A stretch of DNA of 51,659 nucleotides from Nemertoderma westbladi (Eukaryota; Xenacoelomorpha; Nemertodermatida; Nemertodermatidae): NCBI GenBank assembly GCA_032718475.1, contig JAUCBJ010009070.1, positions 1 through 51,659 on the forward strand, written 5' to 3'. The notes beneath the pieces are model-generated. The model was not told the DNA's origin. It made no database searches and worked only from the letters and a program-made list of their open reading frames with translations. The position numbers and the translations under genes were made by a program. Shown here piece by piece: positions 42,005 through 51,659 of the stretch. Position 1 is the stretch's first letter. Each line of letters starts with the position of its first letter.

Positions 42005-43386
42005 TTGATCAAGAAAACTGCCACCTCCATGCAGCATAAAGGAGGTGCCACCTGTAGCTGCATAGACCCTCTTACTAGGGCAAATCTGGTCCTGTAACTA
42101 GGACCCCCTTCGTTCTGGGATAAGGACGCCCTTGGTCCTGGATTAAGGACCCATATACTTGGCTGCAGGGGTATATGGCCTGACCAGGCAGATGGTGATC
42201 TACCAATGGCTGGTCAGGAGTAGAGTGTTCTCATGTCCACTCTGAGAGCACTTCACTGCGACCTGCACCTGGCAGCAAGGGTACAGGGCATGACCCAGCA
42301 GATGAGCTGCAACAGCCAATGGTGGGTCATGTGCGCCAGAGTAGATATGGGTGATGGGCCTCATATCTGACTCCATTGCGACACCCACCCTGTGGAATGG
42401 CAAACCAGGGTGCGGTATTTGCCCCGAGAGCTGACTCGGCAAAAAAGCACCCCCCAACCCCCACTATGGATTACATTAGCAATGCGGAGGTCCGGCCACT
42501 AGAGGCCAGTGGAATTACCGGACATAATCGGCCTCACAGGCGTCAGTTAACTCCTGACCGGCTGCCTGTCTCACCCCCTACTGGAGAGAGAGCAGCCAAC
42601 AATTCTTTGAGTCCCTTTCCTGATGACCTTTCTGGCCCAAACCCTGGGTCACCAGGGAGGCCAGATTGTGATGGGGAGAGGGATTCTGGAGTTGGAGGCT
42701 ACTCTCATGTTCCACCCCGACCAACAAAGCCATTGGTGAATCTGAGGCAAGTCACTAGACTAGCCTCAGTAAACACCCTAACACTCGGGTCCCCAATGCG
42801 ACAAGGTGAGCTGACTGCCTTGGCAGATAAGCTTTCTCTTAGCGCAGTGGGTGTTCAAGAGCACCGAATGCAGACTGGACAGACTGATGAGGTTCTGATT
42901 AAGGACATGGGGGGCGGATGGCGACTCGCCCTCGCGTCAGCAGATGATAGTGGCAATGGTGGAATTGGTCTATTGATGAATCCAACTGCACATGCAGCAT
43001 TGGACAAAATAGACCAAATCTCTAACCGCATCATCCGTTGCCACTTCTCATGTTCTGGAAGACTGGCTAAGAAGTTTCCTAAGGTGGTTCTGATTGTGTG
43101 CTACTCTCCAACTAGTGTTGCCCCTGTAGAGGAGGTGGAAAATTTCTACCACAATCTACAAGCAGCTACTGATGGAGTTGATCAGCATGCATTCTTAACA
43201 TTCCTGGGAGACTTTAATGCAAGTCTGCATCAATCACCTACATCGCCTACAATAACCTACATAGTGTTAACCGAAATTCCGTCCATCTTCACGATTTTAT
43301 CTCTGGAAATGGATTGTTTTCGGCTGGAACCCAGTTCAAGAAGAGAACTGGAAAGCTATGGACTCATAGTGGACCCAGGGTTTTGA
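42005..43386 (+). mobile_element. RTE-like endonuclease fragment, copy 1 with 5' leader
   Basis: It begins with TTGATCAAGAAAACT, the same start as the copy at 45166, followed by a ~390-bp leader and the endonuclease ORF. The sequence breaks off at about 43383, inside the endonuclease. It lies on the opposite strand to the host gene, within the intron between the TSP1 and lectin exons. Confidence 0.65.
42397..43386 (+). pseudogene. RTE-like APE endonuclease, truncated and frameshifted (copy 1)
   Basis: From ATG 42397 the frame has a ~115-residue Pro/Ser-rich leader. An APE endonuclease follows: LASVNTLTLG, SAVGVQEHRM (catalytic Glu), GIGLLMNPTA, IVCYSPTS and FLGDFNAS (catalytic Asp and Asn). 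Past FNASL the normal continuation (LHDFISGNGLF, GTQFKKRTGKLWTH) lies in another frame, so a frameshift near 43230 has broken the gene. The fold then stops before the DH motif. The same frameshift is present in the copy at 45677-46562. Confidence 0.65.
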
Positions 43387-44399
43387 AGTTGACAATTTCA
43401 TTAAAAAAAAACATTTGGAGATAATCGACGACCTTCATTATACATAGTAACAGTAATTTTTTCAATTATATCGGTTTTCAGATTTGGAAACACCATTTAA
43501 ACATGCAGTATAATCGATCATAAAAATAATTTAGTAATATTTTAGACTAAAATGGTGTACCCGAGTCTGTCTAGTATGTCCCCGACCTCCTCCAGGAACT
43601 CGGATGTTTCAGGACCGGGGCGGCTCATCATGGTCTCGTAGGCTATCGGGTGGAAGAGGTAGCCCCGGTCCATAAGTTCCTGGTATCTCCGGAATTTGTT
43701 GATTTCAGCTTCCTCTGAGCGTAATGGCTGGGCGCCAGAAGGTCAGCCACTGTCGCGTCCCAAGTGAGGAACCGCCCGCGGTTCCACTTCATCTACTCAC
43801 TTCATGTCCCCTCTACGCAAGCCTAGAGGGTCGAACGTGGACGTCACGATGAGCATTAAATAACGATATAGTTCAACCTTACCGCCAAAAAGGTATAACA
43901 ATATGAAACCACTCATTAACCCATAACACCACTAATAAATCATAATTTTATGTCATTCGTAAAAATTATTTTACAATATTTTTACTATCGGCAGTGCATG
44001 AGCCCTGCGAAAGAAGCTCTCTAGCTTCAGACAACTGTTCAACTGTCCACCTCTTCGTTCAAGTTATACTCAAAATAATACATCAATAATGTATATCACA
44101 TAAATGACCTTTATTATGTTGTATAAGGGTTAAAGAACAGAAGGCGGGACATTATTATTGACCTTTCTTTCAATAAGTTTACTATATTATTATAAGTATG
44201 TTAGGACTTCTTACTATAATAGTATCCATCCACTATCTATCCATGTATGTATGTATATGTATGTTTGTATATCGGGTGAACTCCGGCGAACAATGTCGTT
44301 TAATGTTGAGTGGTTCGGAAGTCTGCGGAGGCTCCTGGCGCAGGAGAGGCCGTGGAGGCATTTCTAATTAGATATTTTAACACAAGAAATTGGACAAAC
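43387..44399. other. Intron, mostly unassigned
   Basis: The right part (43740-44399) holds short TATG repeats near 44240-44270 and no supported gene. The left part has a short retroelement-like fragment on the minus strand, listed separately. Confidence 0.4.
43554..43725 (-). pseudogene. Possible C-terminal tail of a retroelement polyprotein
   Basis: About 57 codons before a TAA show KFRRYQELMDRGYLFHPIAY and ETMMSRPGPETSEFLEEVGD-like residues. The pattern (R/K)Y-x-x-L-x-x-x-Y-x-F-x-P-(I/V)-A-x-E-T resembles short tails that I recall after RT domains in some animal retroelements. The frame closes upstream with a stop. No catalytic domain is present, so the call is weak. Confidence 0.3.
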
Positions 44400-44561
44400 C
44401 TGAAGGTAAGCCTTCGCAGATGATATCGGGACCCATACAGAGGTCAATATGACGCCCACCATAGCGAGATATGTGACTGCACCAGCGCACTCTCGCTCTA
44501 GTTTTGGTGCCGCCGCAGGTGGAATTGTAATGCCACTCCGTCCATTCTGACCAGTAACTCG
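44400..44561 (-). CDS. TSP1-lectin gene exon: thrombospondin type 1 repeat
   Basis: Acceptor GTTTCAG (44562-44564), 162 bases, donor TTCAG|GTTTGT (44399 down). The frame gives SYWSEWTEW (the WxxW ladder), STCGGTKTRARVRWC (CSxTCGxGxxxRxRxC-like core), a loop and C-M-G-P..I-I-C-E-G. These are the Trp, Arg and Cys positions of a thrombospondin type 1 repeat. Phase 1 on both sides is the usual symmetry for shuffled TSP1 exons. TSP1 domains are extracellular and bind glycosaminoglycans or protein partners. The upstream exon at 47267-47348 and the downstream lectin exon both join in frame. Confidence 0.8.
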
Positions 44562-44765
44562 CTGAAACGCAATAACAGCCGACTAATAAATGTTAAATTA
44601 TTAGTTTATTTTTGTGGGGTAAAACACTGTCACTTTAATCTATTCCTCTTCTTCCCCTGGTACTTTAAATAAAATCAACTTATTATAAGGTTGTTCTTTG
44701 TTTTTTACGTCTTTTTTACGTTTCTTACAACTATGTATGCCCTGGACTGAAGGTCTTATTTATAA

Positions 44766-45167
44766 TATAAGATTTCGCTTAGCGCAGTGGGTGTTCAAGA
44801 GCACCGAATGCCGACCTGACAGACTGATGAGGTTCTGATTAAGGACATGGGGGGCTGTTGGCGACTCGCCCTCGCATCAGCAGATGATAGTGGTAATGGT
44901 GGAATTGGTCTACTGATGAATCCCACTGCACATGCAGCATTGGACAAAATAGACCAAATCTCTAACCGCATCATCCGTTGCCACTTCTAATGTTCTAGAA
45001 GACTGGCTAAGAAGTTTCCTAAGGTGATTCTGATTGTGTGCTACTCTCCAACTAGTGTTGCCCCTGTAGAGGAGGTGGAAAATTTCTACCACAATCTACA
45101 AGCAGCTACTGATAGAGTGGATCAGCATGCATTCTTAACATTCCTGGGAAACTTTAATGCAAGTCTT
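44766..45167 (+). pseudogene. RTE-like endonuclease fragment, copy 2a
   Basis: About 400 bases match the middle of the endonuclease in copy 1 (GVQEHRM to NFNASL), with point changes, at least one stop and a lost frame. It is cut at the end of NASL, where the next copy's leader begins (TTGATCAAG at 45166). So copy 2b either inserted here or was joined by recombination. Confidence 0.65.
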
Positions 45168-46800
45168 GATCAAGAAAACTTGCCACCTCCATGCAGCATA
45201 AAGGAGGTGCCATCTGTAGCTGCATAGACCCTCTTACTAGGGCAAATCTGGTCCTGTAACTAGGACCCCCTTCGTTCTGGGATAAGGACGCCCTTGGTCC
45301 TGGATTAAGGACGCATATATTTGGCTGCAGGGGTATATGGCCTGGCCAGGCAGATGGTGATCTACCAATGGCTGGTCAGGAGTAGAGTGTTCTCATGTCC
45401 ACTCTGAGTGCACTTCACTGCGACCTGCACCTGGCAGCAGGGGTACAGGGCATGACCCAGCAGATGAGCTGCACAGCCAATGGTGGGTCATGTGCGCCAG
45501 AGTAGATATGGGTGATGGGTCTCATATCTGACTCCACTGTGACACCCACCCTGTGGAATGGCAAACCAGGGTGTGGTATTTGCCCCGAGAGCTGACTCGG
45601 CAAAAAAGCACCCCCCAACCCCCACTATGGATTACATTAGTAATGCGGAGGTCCAGCCCCACTAGAGGCCAGTGGAATGACTGGACACAATCGGCCTCAC
45701 AGGCGTCAGTTATCTCCTGACCGGCTGCCTGTCTCACCCCCTACTGGAGAGAGAGCGGCAAACAATTCTTTGAGTCCCTTTCCTGATGACCTTTCTGGCC
45801 CAAACCCTGGGTCACCAGGGAGGCCAGATTGTGAGGGGAAAAGGGATTCTGGAGTTGGAGGCTACTCTCATGTTCCACCCCAACCAACAAAGCCATTGGT
45901 GAATCTGAGGCAAGTCACTAGACTAGCCTCAGTAAACACCCTAACACTCGGGTCCCCAATACGACAAGGTGAGCTGACTGCCTTGGCATATAAGCTTTCT
46001 ATTAGTGCAGTGGGTGTTCAAGAGCACCGAATGCAGACTGGAGATACTGAAGAGGTTCTGATTAAGGACATCGGGGGCGGTTGGCGACTCGCCCTCGCTT
46101 CAGCAGATGATTAGTGGCAATGGTGGAATTGATCTATTGATGAATCCGACTGCACATGCAGCATTGGACAACATAGACCAAATCTCTAACCGCATCATCC
46201 GTTGCCACTTCTCATGTTCTGGAAGACTGGCTAAGAAGTTTCCTAAGGTGGTTCTGATTGTGTGCTACTCTCCAACTAGTGTTGCCCCTGTAGAGGAGGA
46301 GAAAAATTTCTACCACAATCTACAAGCAGCTATTGATGGAGTGGATCAGCATGCACTCTTAACATTCCTGGGAAACTTTAATGCAAGTCTGCATCAATCA
46401 CCTACATCGCCTACAATAACCTACATAGTGTTAACCGAAATTCCGTCCATCTTCACGATTTTATCTCTGGAAATGGATTGTTTTCGGCTGGAACCCAGTT
46501 CAAGAAGAGAACTGGAAAGCTATGGACTCATAGTGGACCCAGTGGTCACAAGTCCCAGATAGACCATATTCTAAAGAATTTGGAATGTGCACGATGACAC
46601 ACCTGGTGATACTGACTCCACAAATGACCACCCAGAAATAGTCCATCGTTTCATTGTGTCATGTTGATCAGAAAAGACCTCGGCATTACCGAGATCAGTA
46701 CACGACATGCAAGCTGAGATTGAAACGTTACTGGCGCAGTTGTCAGTATAAACTGCTCCATCAGTACAACATTTCGTCAAGGTTGAGTTAACGTTGAGTT
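45166..46800 (+). pseudogene. RTE-like leader plus endonuclease, copy 2b
   Basis: This copy repeats the 5' leader (45166-45617) and endonuclease of copy 1 with high similarity. It has a two-base insertion near 45656, a one-base insertion near 46110 (GATGATTAGTGG for GATGATAGTGG) and the shared frameshift near 46395. It runs further than copy 1, through SQIDHI (about 46553-46570) and STNDHPEIVHRF (about 46614-46650), the DH-like end of the endonuclease. The RT is absent. Confidence 0.65.
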
Positions 46801-47266
46801 AGAGAGAAACGGTTAGCGCAGTTCGTGCTCGTCCTAACTTTATGGAACCAATATTATTCTGCTATTTACTTATGATGAACAATCATGTTATATTGAGTTT
46901 TGGTAACTATATGATATTATTGTATTTCTATTTTATTGTGAAATAAATCGCTTTCTATTTACTGGCGAAAAGTCCAGTGAGAAACTAGGCTGAATGAATA
47001 CCGCGTTTGATTTATCGCTAGTTAGAATAGCCCGCAACTGTAATTTGTTCCATTCTCTCCGATTCTGCTTTCGTTTGTTTGTCTGCGTCCTGCGAAGATT
47101 TCAAATGTTGGCTTTATTTCAATATCCTGCATCGATCATATATTTAATAAGCCTACGCAATATAATTAGCTACCCCCATAACTATGTATGTGGTTTCCCT
47201 TTACATTATATTAAATTTTGAATAGACGTGACCAACAATAAAATGATGTTACAGCCTATAACTTAC
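46801..47266. other. Intron, no gene seen
   Basis: AT-rich intronic sequence. The plus-strand frame at 46994-47221 has no recognisable features. Confidence 0.4.
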
Positions 47267-47348
47267 ATCTTTTTTGGTACATTTCACAACCTCTATTCTC
47301 CTTGGCATCCAAGTGAACTCCCTTCTGAGGTTTACCATCGCATATACA
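47267..47348 (-). CDS. TSP1-lectin gene, upstream Cys-containing exon
   Basis: Acceptor TTTTATTGCAG (47349-47352), 27 codons plus one base, strong donor AAAGAT|GTAAGT (47266 down). The frame reads CICDGKPQKGVHLDAKENRG and then CEMYQKR. The three cysteines, no stop, and an outgoing phase 1 that matches the TSP1 exon support a coding exon. I do not recognise the domain. Incoming phase is 0, so earlier exons (including the start codon and signal peptide) must lie upstream. None was found in 47349-51659, which largely holds an opposite-strand LINE. Confidence 0.55.
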
Positions 47349-47352
47349 CTGC

Positions 47353-47960
47353 AATAAAATAATATGATCAGCTCATTATCAACAGAAAATAAACCACTGA
47401 ACATGACTGGAATAAACAACTGAAAATTAACGAACTGACTTAGTCCTACTGTATTATAGCCAAATAGAAATAAAAATAATATTATAACAAACCTGTGTTT
47501 AGACTGGGTAGTTCTGTCTAAAAGCTAAGGCCGGCAAAAACACGATGGATGTATGTCAGTTTGTTTGTATGTATGTTTAACCACCAAATGGCTTCAAACC
47601 ACTTTCATGTATTGGAAAATTGTAAATGTAACTATTTATCAATTATTATCTAGTTTGTTGTTGAATAAATAAGTTGGGAACGATTCGATGTGCGATATTT
47701 GAGCATATTATAAACATTATTTGAACGCGAAATTGAATACCTACAACTACACTTTGCAGCTGAACAACATTCCACTAATTATTGTCAATTGGAGTAACGT
47801 ACATTCACAATATCGTTAATTATTGTTCTATCTATATTTAGTCAGTTAATTCTAATTGTAATGTCAAGCAGAACATCATTTATACGTTTCTCTAGGGCCT
47901 ATTGTCAATTATACATCATAATGATATACTGTCATCAACTCAGGCTAAGCTCAATTGTAA
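47353..47960. other. Spacer upstream of the Cys exon
   Basis: AT-rich, with a patch near 47530-47600 (GGCCGGCAAAAACACGATGG, GTATGT runs) that looks like the end of a dispersed repeat. A 25-base stretch on the minus strand at about 47505-47529 has splice-like ends but is too short to support as an exon. Confidence 0.35.
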
Positions 47961-47967
47961 TGTCTCT

Positions 47968-48150
47968 CCACCGGGCCGCCAACCTACACGGGGCTGCCGA
48001 CCTCCACCGAGCCACCGACCTACACGGGGCCGCCGACCTCCACTGGGCTTCCGACCTCCACTGGGCTTCCGACCTCTACCAGGCCTCCGACCTCCATCAA
48101 GCCTCCAACCTCCATCGGGCCGCCGACCTCCATCGGGCCGCCAACCTTTA
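47968..48150. repeat. 18-bp minisatellite, about 10 units
   Basis: Units such as GGGCCGCCGACCTCCATC, giving GPPTSI-like hexapeptides in the frame that leads into the endonuclease. Confidence 0.85.
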
Positions 48151-48322
48151 CTTCTGGGGTTGGAAACCCCCACCCAGATCCTTCTGGGGTCGGAAACCCC
48201 CGTGCAGTTACTTCCGGGGTCGGAAACCCCCGTGTGGTAACTTCTGGGGTCGGTAACGTCCGTCCAGTTCCTCCCGGGGTCGGAAATCCCCATCCGGTTC
48301 ATTCCAGGGTCGGAAAATTCAC
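48151..48322. repeat. 30-bp minisatellite, about 5.5 units
   Basis: Units start TCTGGGGTCGGAAACCCCCG. In the endonuclease frame they read SGVGNPRPVP-like decapeptides, so repeats of 18 and 30 bp both keep the frame. Confidence 0.85.
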
Positions 48323-48950
48323 TTATCCACAAGTACAAAGTAAATTTGACATCTGTGTGTTTAATTCTCAGTCAATACGGAATAAGGCTTCTTCTTATAT
48401 TAGAGAAAATATATGTGACAACAATTTCGATATGGCTACACTTACTGAAACCTGGTTGTGTGCTACAATAGATGATATAGTTAGTGAAAATATTCTGAGT
48501 CCTAAGGGACTTGGATTCAATATGTTTCATGCCTTTCGGCGGAGGTGTGGCATGTGTCTATAGGAACAACCTTTAAGTTAATAATCAAACAAATGATGAC
48601 TTATTTTACTCATCATTTGAATATTTGGAGCTCACAATATTACTATCTGGTGTGCTTTTTCGAATAATGTGTTATATATAGAACTTACCCGAACAAAAAG
48701 AACGACCAGTCAGTTGCATTATTTATGGATCAGTTCTCCGATTATTTACAACATCTTTCAGTTACTCCCGGTAAATTAATTTTGGTAGGGGATTTCAATT
48801 TTCATATAAACAAATCGGATGATCACAATGCATCACAATTCTGTAATTTATGTAAATGTTTTGGTCTAACACATCATGTTGTCGGACCCACACATCGGTC
48901 TGGAAATACTCTTGATATGTGTGGACCCAGATTGAAGATATTTCGCTGAT
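48323..48950 (+). pseudogene. L2/CR1-like endonuclease, frameshifted
   Basis: Frame 1 (to 48563) shows DICVFNSQSIRNK, MATLTETWL (catalytic Glu). After a break it continues with GGGVACVYRNN in another frame, then LILVGDFNFHINKSDDH (Asp/Asn) and THRSGNTLD near 48890-48925. DH is degraded to NH (GLSNHYV, about 48980). The order is that of an APE endonuclease, but at least three frame changes make it non-functional. Confidence 0.7.
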
Positions 48951-50840
48951 TAAGAAAGTATTTACTGATGATTTAGGCTTATCAAACCATTATGTTATCC
49001 GATTTAGTTTGGATGTTTTAAAGCCACAACCTAGGGTAATTAATGCTACATTTCGAAAATTAAAGTCAATAAATATTGATGAATTCTTGAACGAACTAAA
49101 GTCTAGTGATTTACTACGCCATACCCCAACAAACATAGAAGACCTAGTTAATAAATATGACGAAACACTTTGCACAACTCTTGATAATCATGCACCTTTG
49201 CAAAATAAGTATTCCGTGGCACGCACCAAGGTACCATGGTATACAGAACATATTGCCGCTGAGAAGCGGAAGAGGCTCCAACTGGAAAGAAAATACCGGA
49301 AAACTGGTCTTGAGGTTGACAAACTTTCTTTCAGGGAACAATGTAAACATATTTCGAAAATAATAGAACTGGAAAAGAAACATATTACAAAGCACTAATT
49401 AATTCGAATAGTGGTAATCAGAGAAAACTGTTTGGAGTTGTGCATAATTTAATACCCTCAAGTAGGATCGGTTTGCTGCCGCAACATGATTCTGATGGTG
49501 AACAGGAATTAGCAGATCAATTAGCTGATTTCTCTGAGAATAAAGTTACTGGAATTAGATTGGATATAGAGAATGATACCGGAGCTCCTAAATTATACAA
49601 CATTGACAGCAACAAGGGGTATTATTGTTGCGATGAGGTTCCTGAATTTTCAGGAGTCCCATTCGTCGAATTTGATAACGTAGCTGAGGATGAAGTAAAA
49701 AAGTTAGTTGATGAAGCTAAGATTAAAACTAGTCCGCAGGATCCACTTCCCAGCTCCATTCTAAAATGTTCGCTTGCTTGTTTGATGTCTATAATAACAC
49801 TCATCATCAACCTATCACTGTCAATGGCAACAGTACCCTCACTATTTAAAGATGCTGTGTTAAATCCACTCCTTTAAAAGCCTTCTTTAAACCCTGAGTG
49901 GCTCACGAATTTTCGTCCAGTTTCAAATCTTATATTTATGTCCAAGTTGGTAGAACGCGTAGTTGTAAATCAGCTTATTCGCCATATGAACTTAAACAAT
50001 TTATTTGAACCTCACCAGTATCGACAATTCTAAAGTGTTGAATCAGCACAACTACGAGTCAATGATGATGTGCTTCAGAGTATTGATAATGGATCTTTAG
50101 TGCTGCTAGTTATGTTAGATTTGAGTGCAGCCTTCAACACTGTGGACCATGCTTTATTGCTACAGATTCTAGAACGTGATATCAGAGTGCGAGGTAATGT
50201 ATGCGGGTGGTTTAAATCATATTTTAACAGTAGGACTCGGTTATTAAAATACATTGTTTATCTTATCACCTGTACGCTGATGATACACAGATCTATGTAG
50301 CTTTTAAACCCCAAGATATTAATTGTACTATAGCCGTTACAGAGGCATGTTTGAATTAAACAATGGATGGATTGTCACTTCCTTAGAATGAATGCGGACA
50401 AAACCGAGGTACTACTGATGCAATCACGTTTTAGCAGCCAGTTAATGAGTACTGATATCAAAGTGTCTGGGGATGTCATTGTAGGTAGCAATTCGGCGCG
50501 GAATATCGGTGTTATTATGGATTCTCATTTGACACTTGAAAAACACATTTCAAAAGTGGTTCAGGAGTCATTCTATCACCTGTGGAATATTTCCAAAGTT
50601 AAACGCGATTTCTCTAACAGCGAGTTACAAACCCTTGTTCACGCGTTTATTACTAGTAAACTGGATTGCAACAATTCCCTATATTTTGGTTTACCGTGGA
50701 AGATCATAAGGAAACTGCAATACGTGCAGAATTCTGCAGCGCGCTTGTTGTGCAATGTTAAAAAAAGGGATCGCTTACACATCACTCCATTCCTGAAAAG
50801 CCTGCGTTGGTTACTTATTATTAATGTAAAGGCTTAGTAA
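48919..50840 (+). pseudogene. L2/CR1-like linker and reverse transcriptase, frameshifted
   Basis: A linker (48919-49398) rich in Lys/Glu is followed by 49440-49877 and later pieces with RT landmarks: NFRPVSNL (about 49910), VMLDLSAAFNTVDHALL (50070-50160), YADDTQIYV (about 50275-50300, in another frame), MNADKTEVLLMQS, and the C-terminal VHAFITSKLDCNNSLYFGLP, KLQYVQNSAARLL and HITPFLKSLRW. This C-terminal pattern is typical of L2-like LINEs. The GVPQG segment between DH and YADD is deleted, and stops interrupt. It is dead. Confidence 0.75.
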
Positions 50841-50870
50841 GTTTTGTATATCTGGGACGTTTACAACTGT

Positions 50871-51443
50871 CGATTAAACCAACAAAACCCGAAATCTGAA
50901 CCAGAGTGCCAGCCGGGTACTAACAGCTGTTGAGTAGACTTTTTCACAAACTTTCATAGGAAGTTTGTACGTACATTATATTGGTTGCTTCAGCTGTTTT
51001 TTATTAGGCTAACAGAGAATTTATCCCTTCGCAGAATAAACTGCTCTTTGTGGCCGTTTCCAAGGTTGCGGATAGTGATATCTATTTATTCTAGACCAGT
51101 AATTCCGTTGGTAATTATTAATAAATTAACATTAAAATGTTTAGATGTATGAACTTTTGCTCAAGTAAATCAATTAAGTACTACTAATTTAAGTATTAAG
51201 TACATCTAATTAAATCAAATTTTTGGTTTGAATATTTGATTAGCGTTCTGGAATATCATCTGCATGCACAAGGTTTAGCTAGCATTTAATTACAGAATTG
51301 TTTTGCAGAATTGACCTCAAGTTGGCTATGTTAAACTTCTAATTCAAGTGTATATTTAAAGAAAACTACATCTTTTATAAAAATAAAGTTTTTTGTCCTA
51401 CTTATAATCCGCATTTCCTCGAAATAGTAAATGCTTTATTTAC
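50871..51443. other. 3' flank of the L2-like LINE, no gene seen
   Basis: AT-rich sequence. A remnant of the LINE C-terminus or 3' UTR may continue for some 150 bases, but no frame is supported. Confidence 0.4.
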
Positions 51444-51659
51444 TTTAACTATTAGATTTATTATTATTATTATACTTTTTTATTATGTTTTTATTTATTA
51501 TATTTATCTATATGCTTTAACTATTAGATTTATTATTATTATTATACTTTTTTATTATGTTTTTATTTATTATATTTATCTATATGCTTTAACTATTCGA
51601 TTTATTATTATTATTATACTTTTTTATTATGTTTTTAGTTATTATATTTATCTATTTAC
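51444..51659. repeat. 72-bp AT-rich tandem repeat, three units, runs off the window
   Basis: Units start TTTAACTATT at 51444, 51516 and 51588 and contain TTATTATTATTATACTTTTT. The third unit has a TTCG variant and reaches the end of the window, so the array may be longer. Confidence 0.9.

Larger units (their letters stand above)
47960..50870 (+). mobile_element. Decayed L2/CR1-like LINE
   Basis: Pro/Thr-rich minisatellites are followed in order by an APE endonuclease, a linker and an RT, all on the plus strand, with many frameshifts and stops. It lacks a clear ORF1 and end. Codon interruptions suggest an old copy. Confidence 0.7.

Noticed and set aside
42200-42457. Minus-strand 85-codon frame in the RTE-like leader
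   Set aside because: It lies in the 5' leader on the opposite strand and is broken in the second copy.
47505-47529. 25-base possible microexon of the TSP1-lectin gene
   Set aside because: Splice-like ends are present, but the length gives no domain evidence and the required phase is unverified.

Overview
The window looks like repeat-rich nuclear DNA from an invertebrate animal; I cannot name the species. The evidence is several APE-type non-LTR retrotransposons (LINEs), a tRNA-derived SINE, foldback and MITE-like elements, megabase-style minisatellites with 30-, 35- and 40-bp units, and spliced exons of secreted proteins with matching intron phases. I saw no bacterial operons, CRISPR arrays or rRNA genes.

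Layout. About 222-5940 (-) is an apparently intact two-ORF CR1/L2-like LINE: an SGNH-esterase ORF1, and an ORF2 in which a polytopic membrane domain is joined to endonuclease-RT through a 2A-like motif. 5942-17330 is a 40-bp minisatellite of E-box-like units. Three copies of a ~1.1-kb foldback element with GGACACTTCCCCCC terminal arrays sit in it, and two of them belong to a larger tandem duplication. 17306-17827 (-) is a candidate two-exon small secreted protein with a TATA box. 18815-18912 is a SINE head. 20911-30346 is a 35-bp minisatellite split by a LINE (A), which is itself split by a nearly full-length LINE (B). LINE B has a Pro-rich repeat ORF, a Ulp1-like protease with coiled coil and RRM-like tail, an APE endonuclease ORF, and an RT ORF starting at an ATGA overlap. 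31525-36310 is a decayed RT fragment running straight into 146 copies of a 30-bp repeat.

37715-47348 (-) holds the best host gene: four phase-compatible exons that together encode a Cys-rich segment, a thrombospondin type 1 repeat and a SUEL/rhamnose-binding-type lectin domain. Its 5' exons lie outside the window or were not found. Its introns carry a 5'-truncated RTE-like RT, a small MITE and several RTE-like endonuclease copies. 47960-50870 (+) is a decayed L2/CR1-like LINE whose endonuclease is preceded by 18-bp and 30-bp minisatellites. The window ends in a 72-bp AT-rich tandem repeat.

How it fits together. Almost all long reading frames belong to retroelements or are by-products of minisatellites. 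The host genes are short exons found from splice signals, domain residues and intron phase. All functions are read from motifs by eye; no alignment or database search was run.
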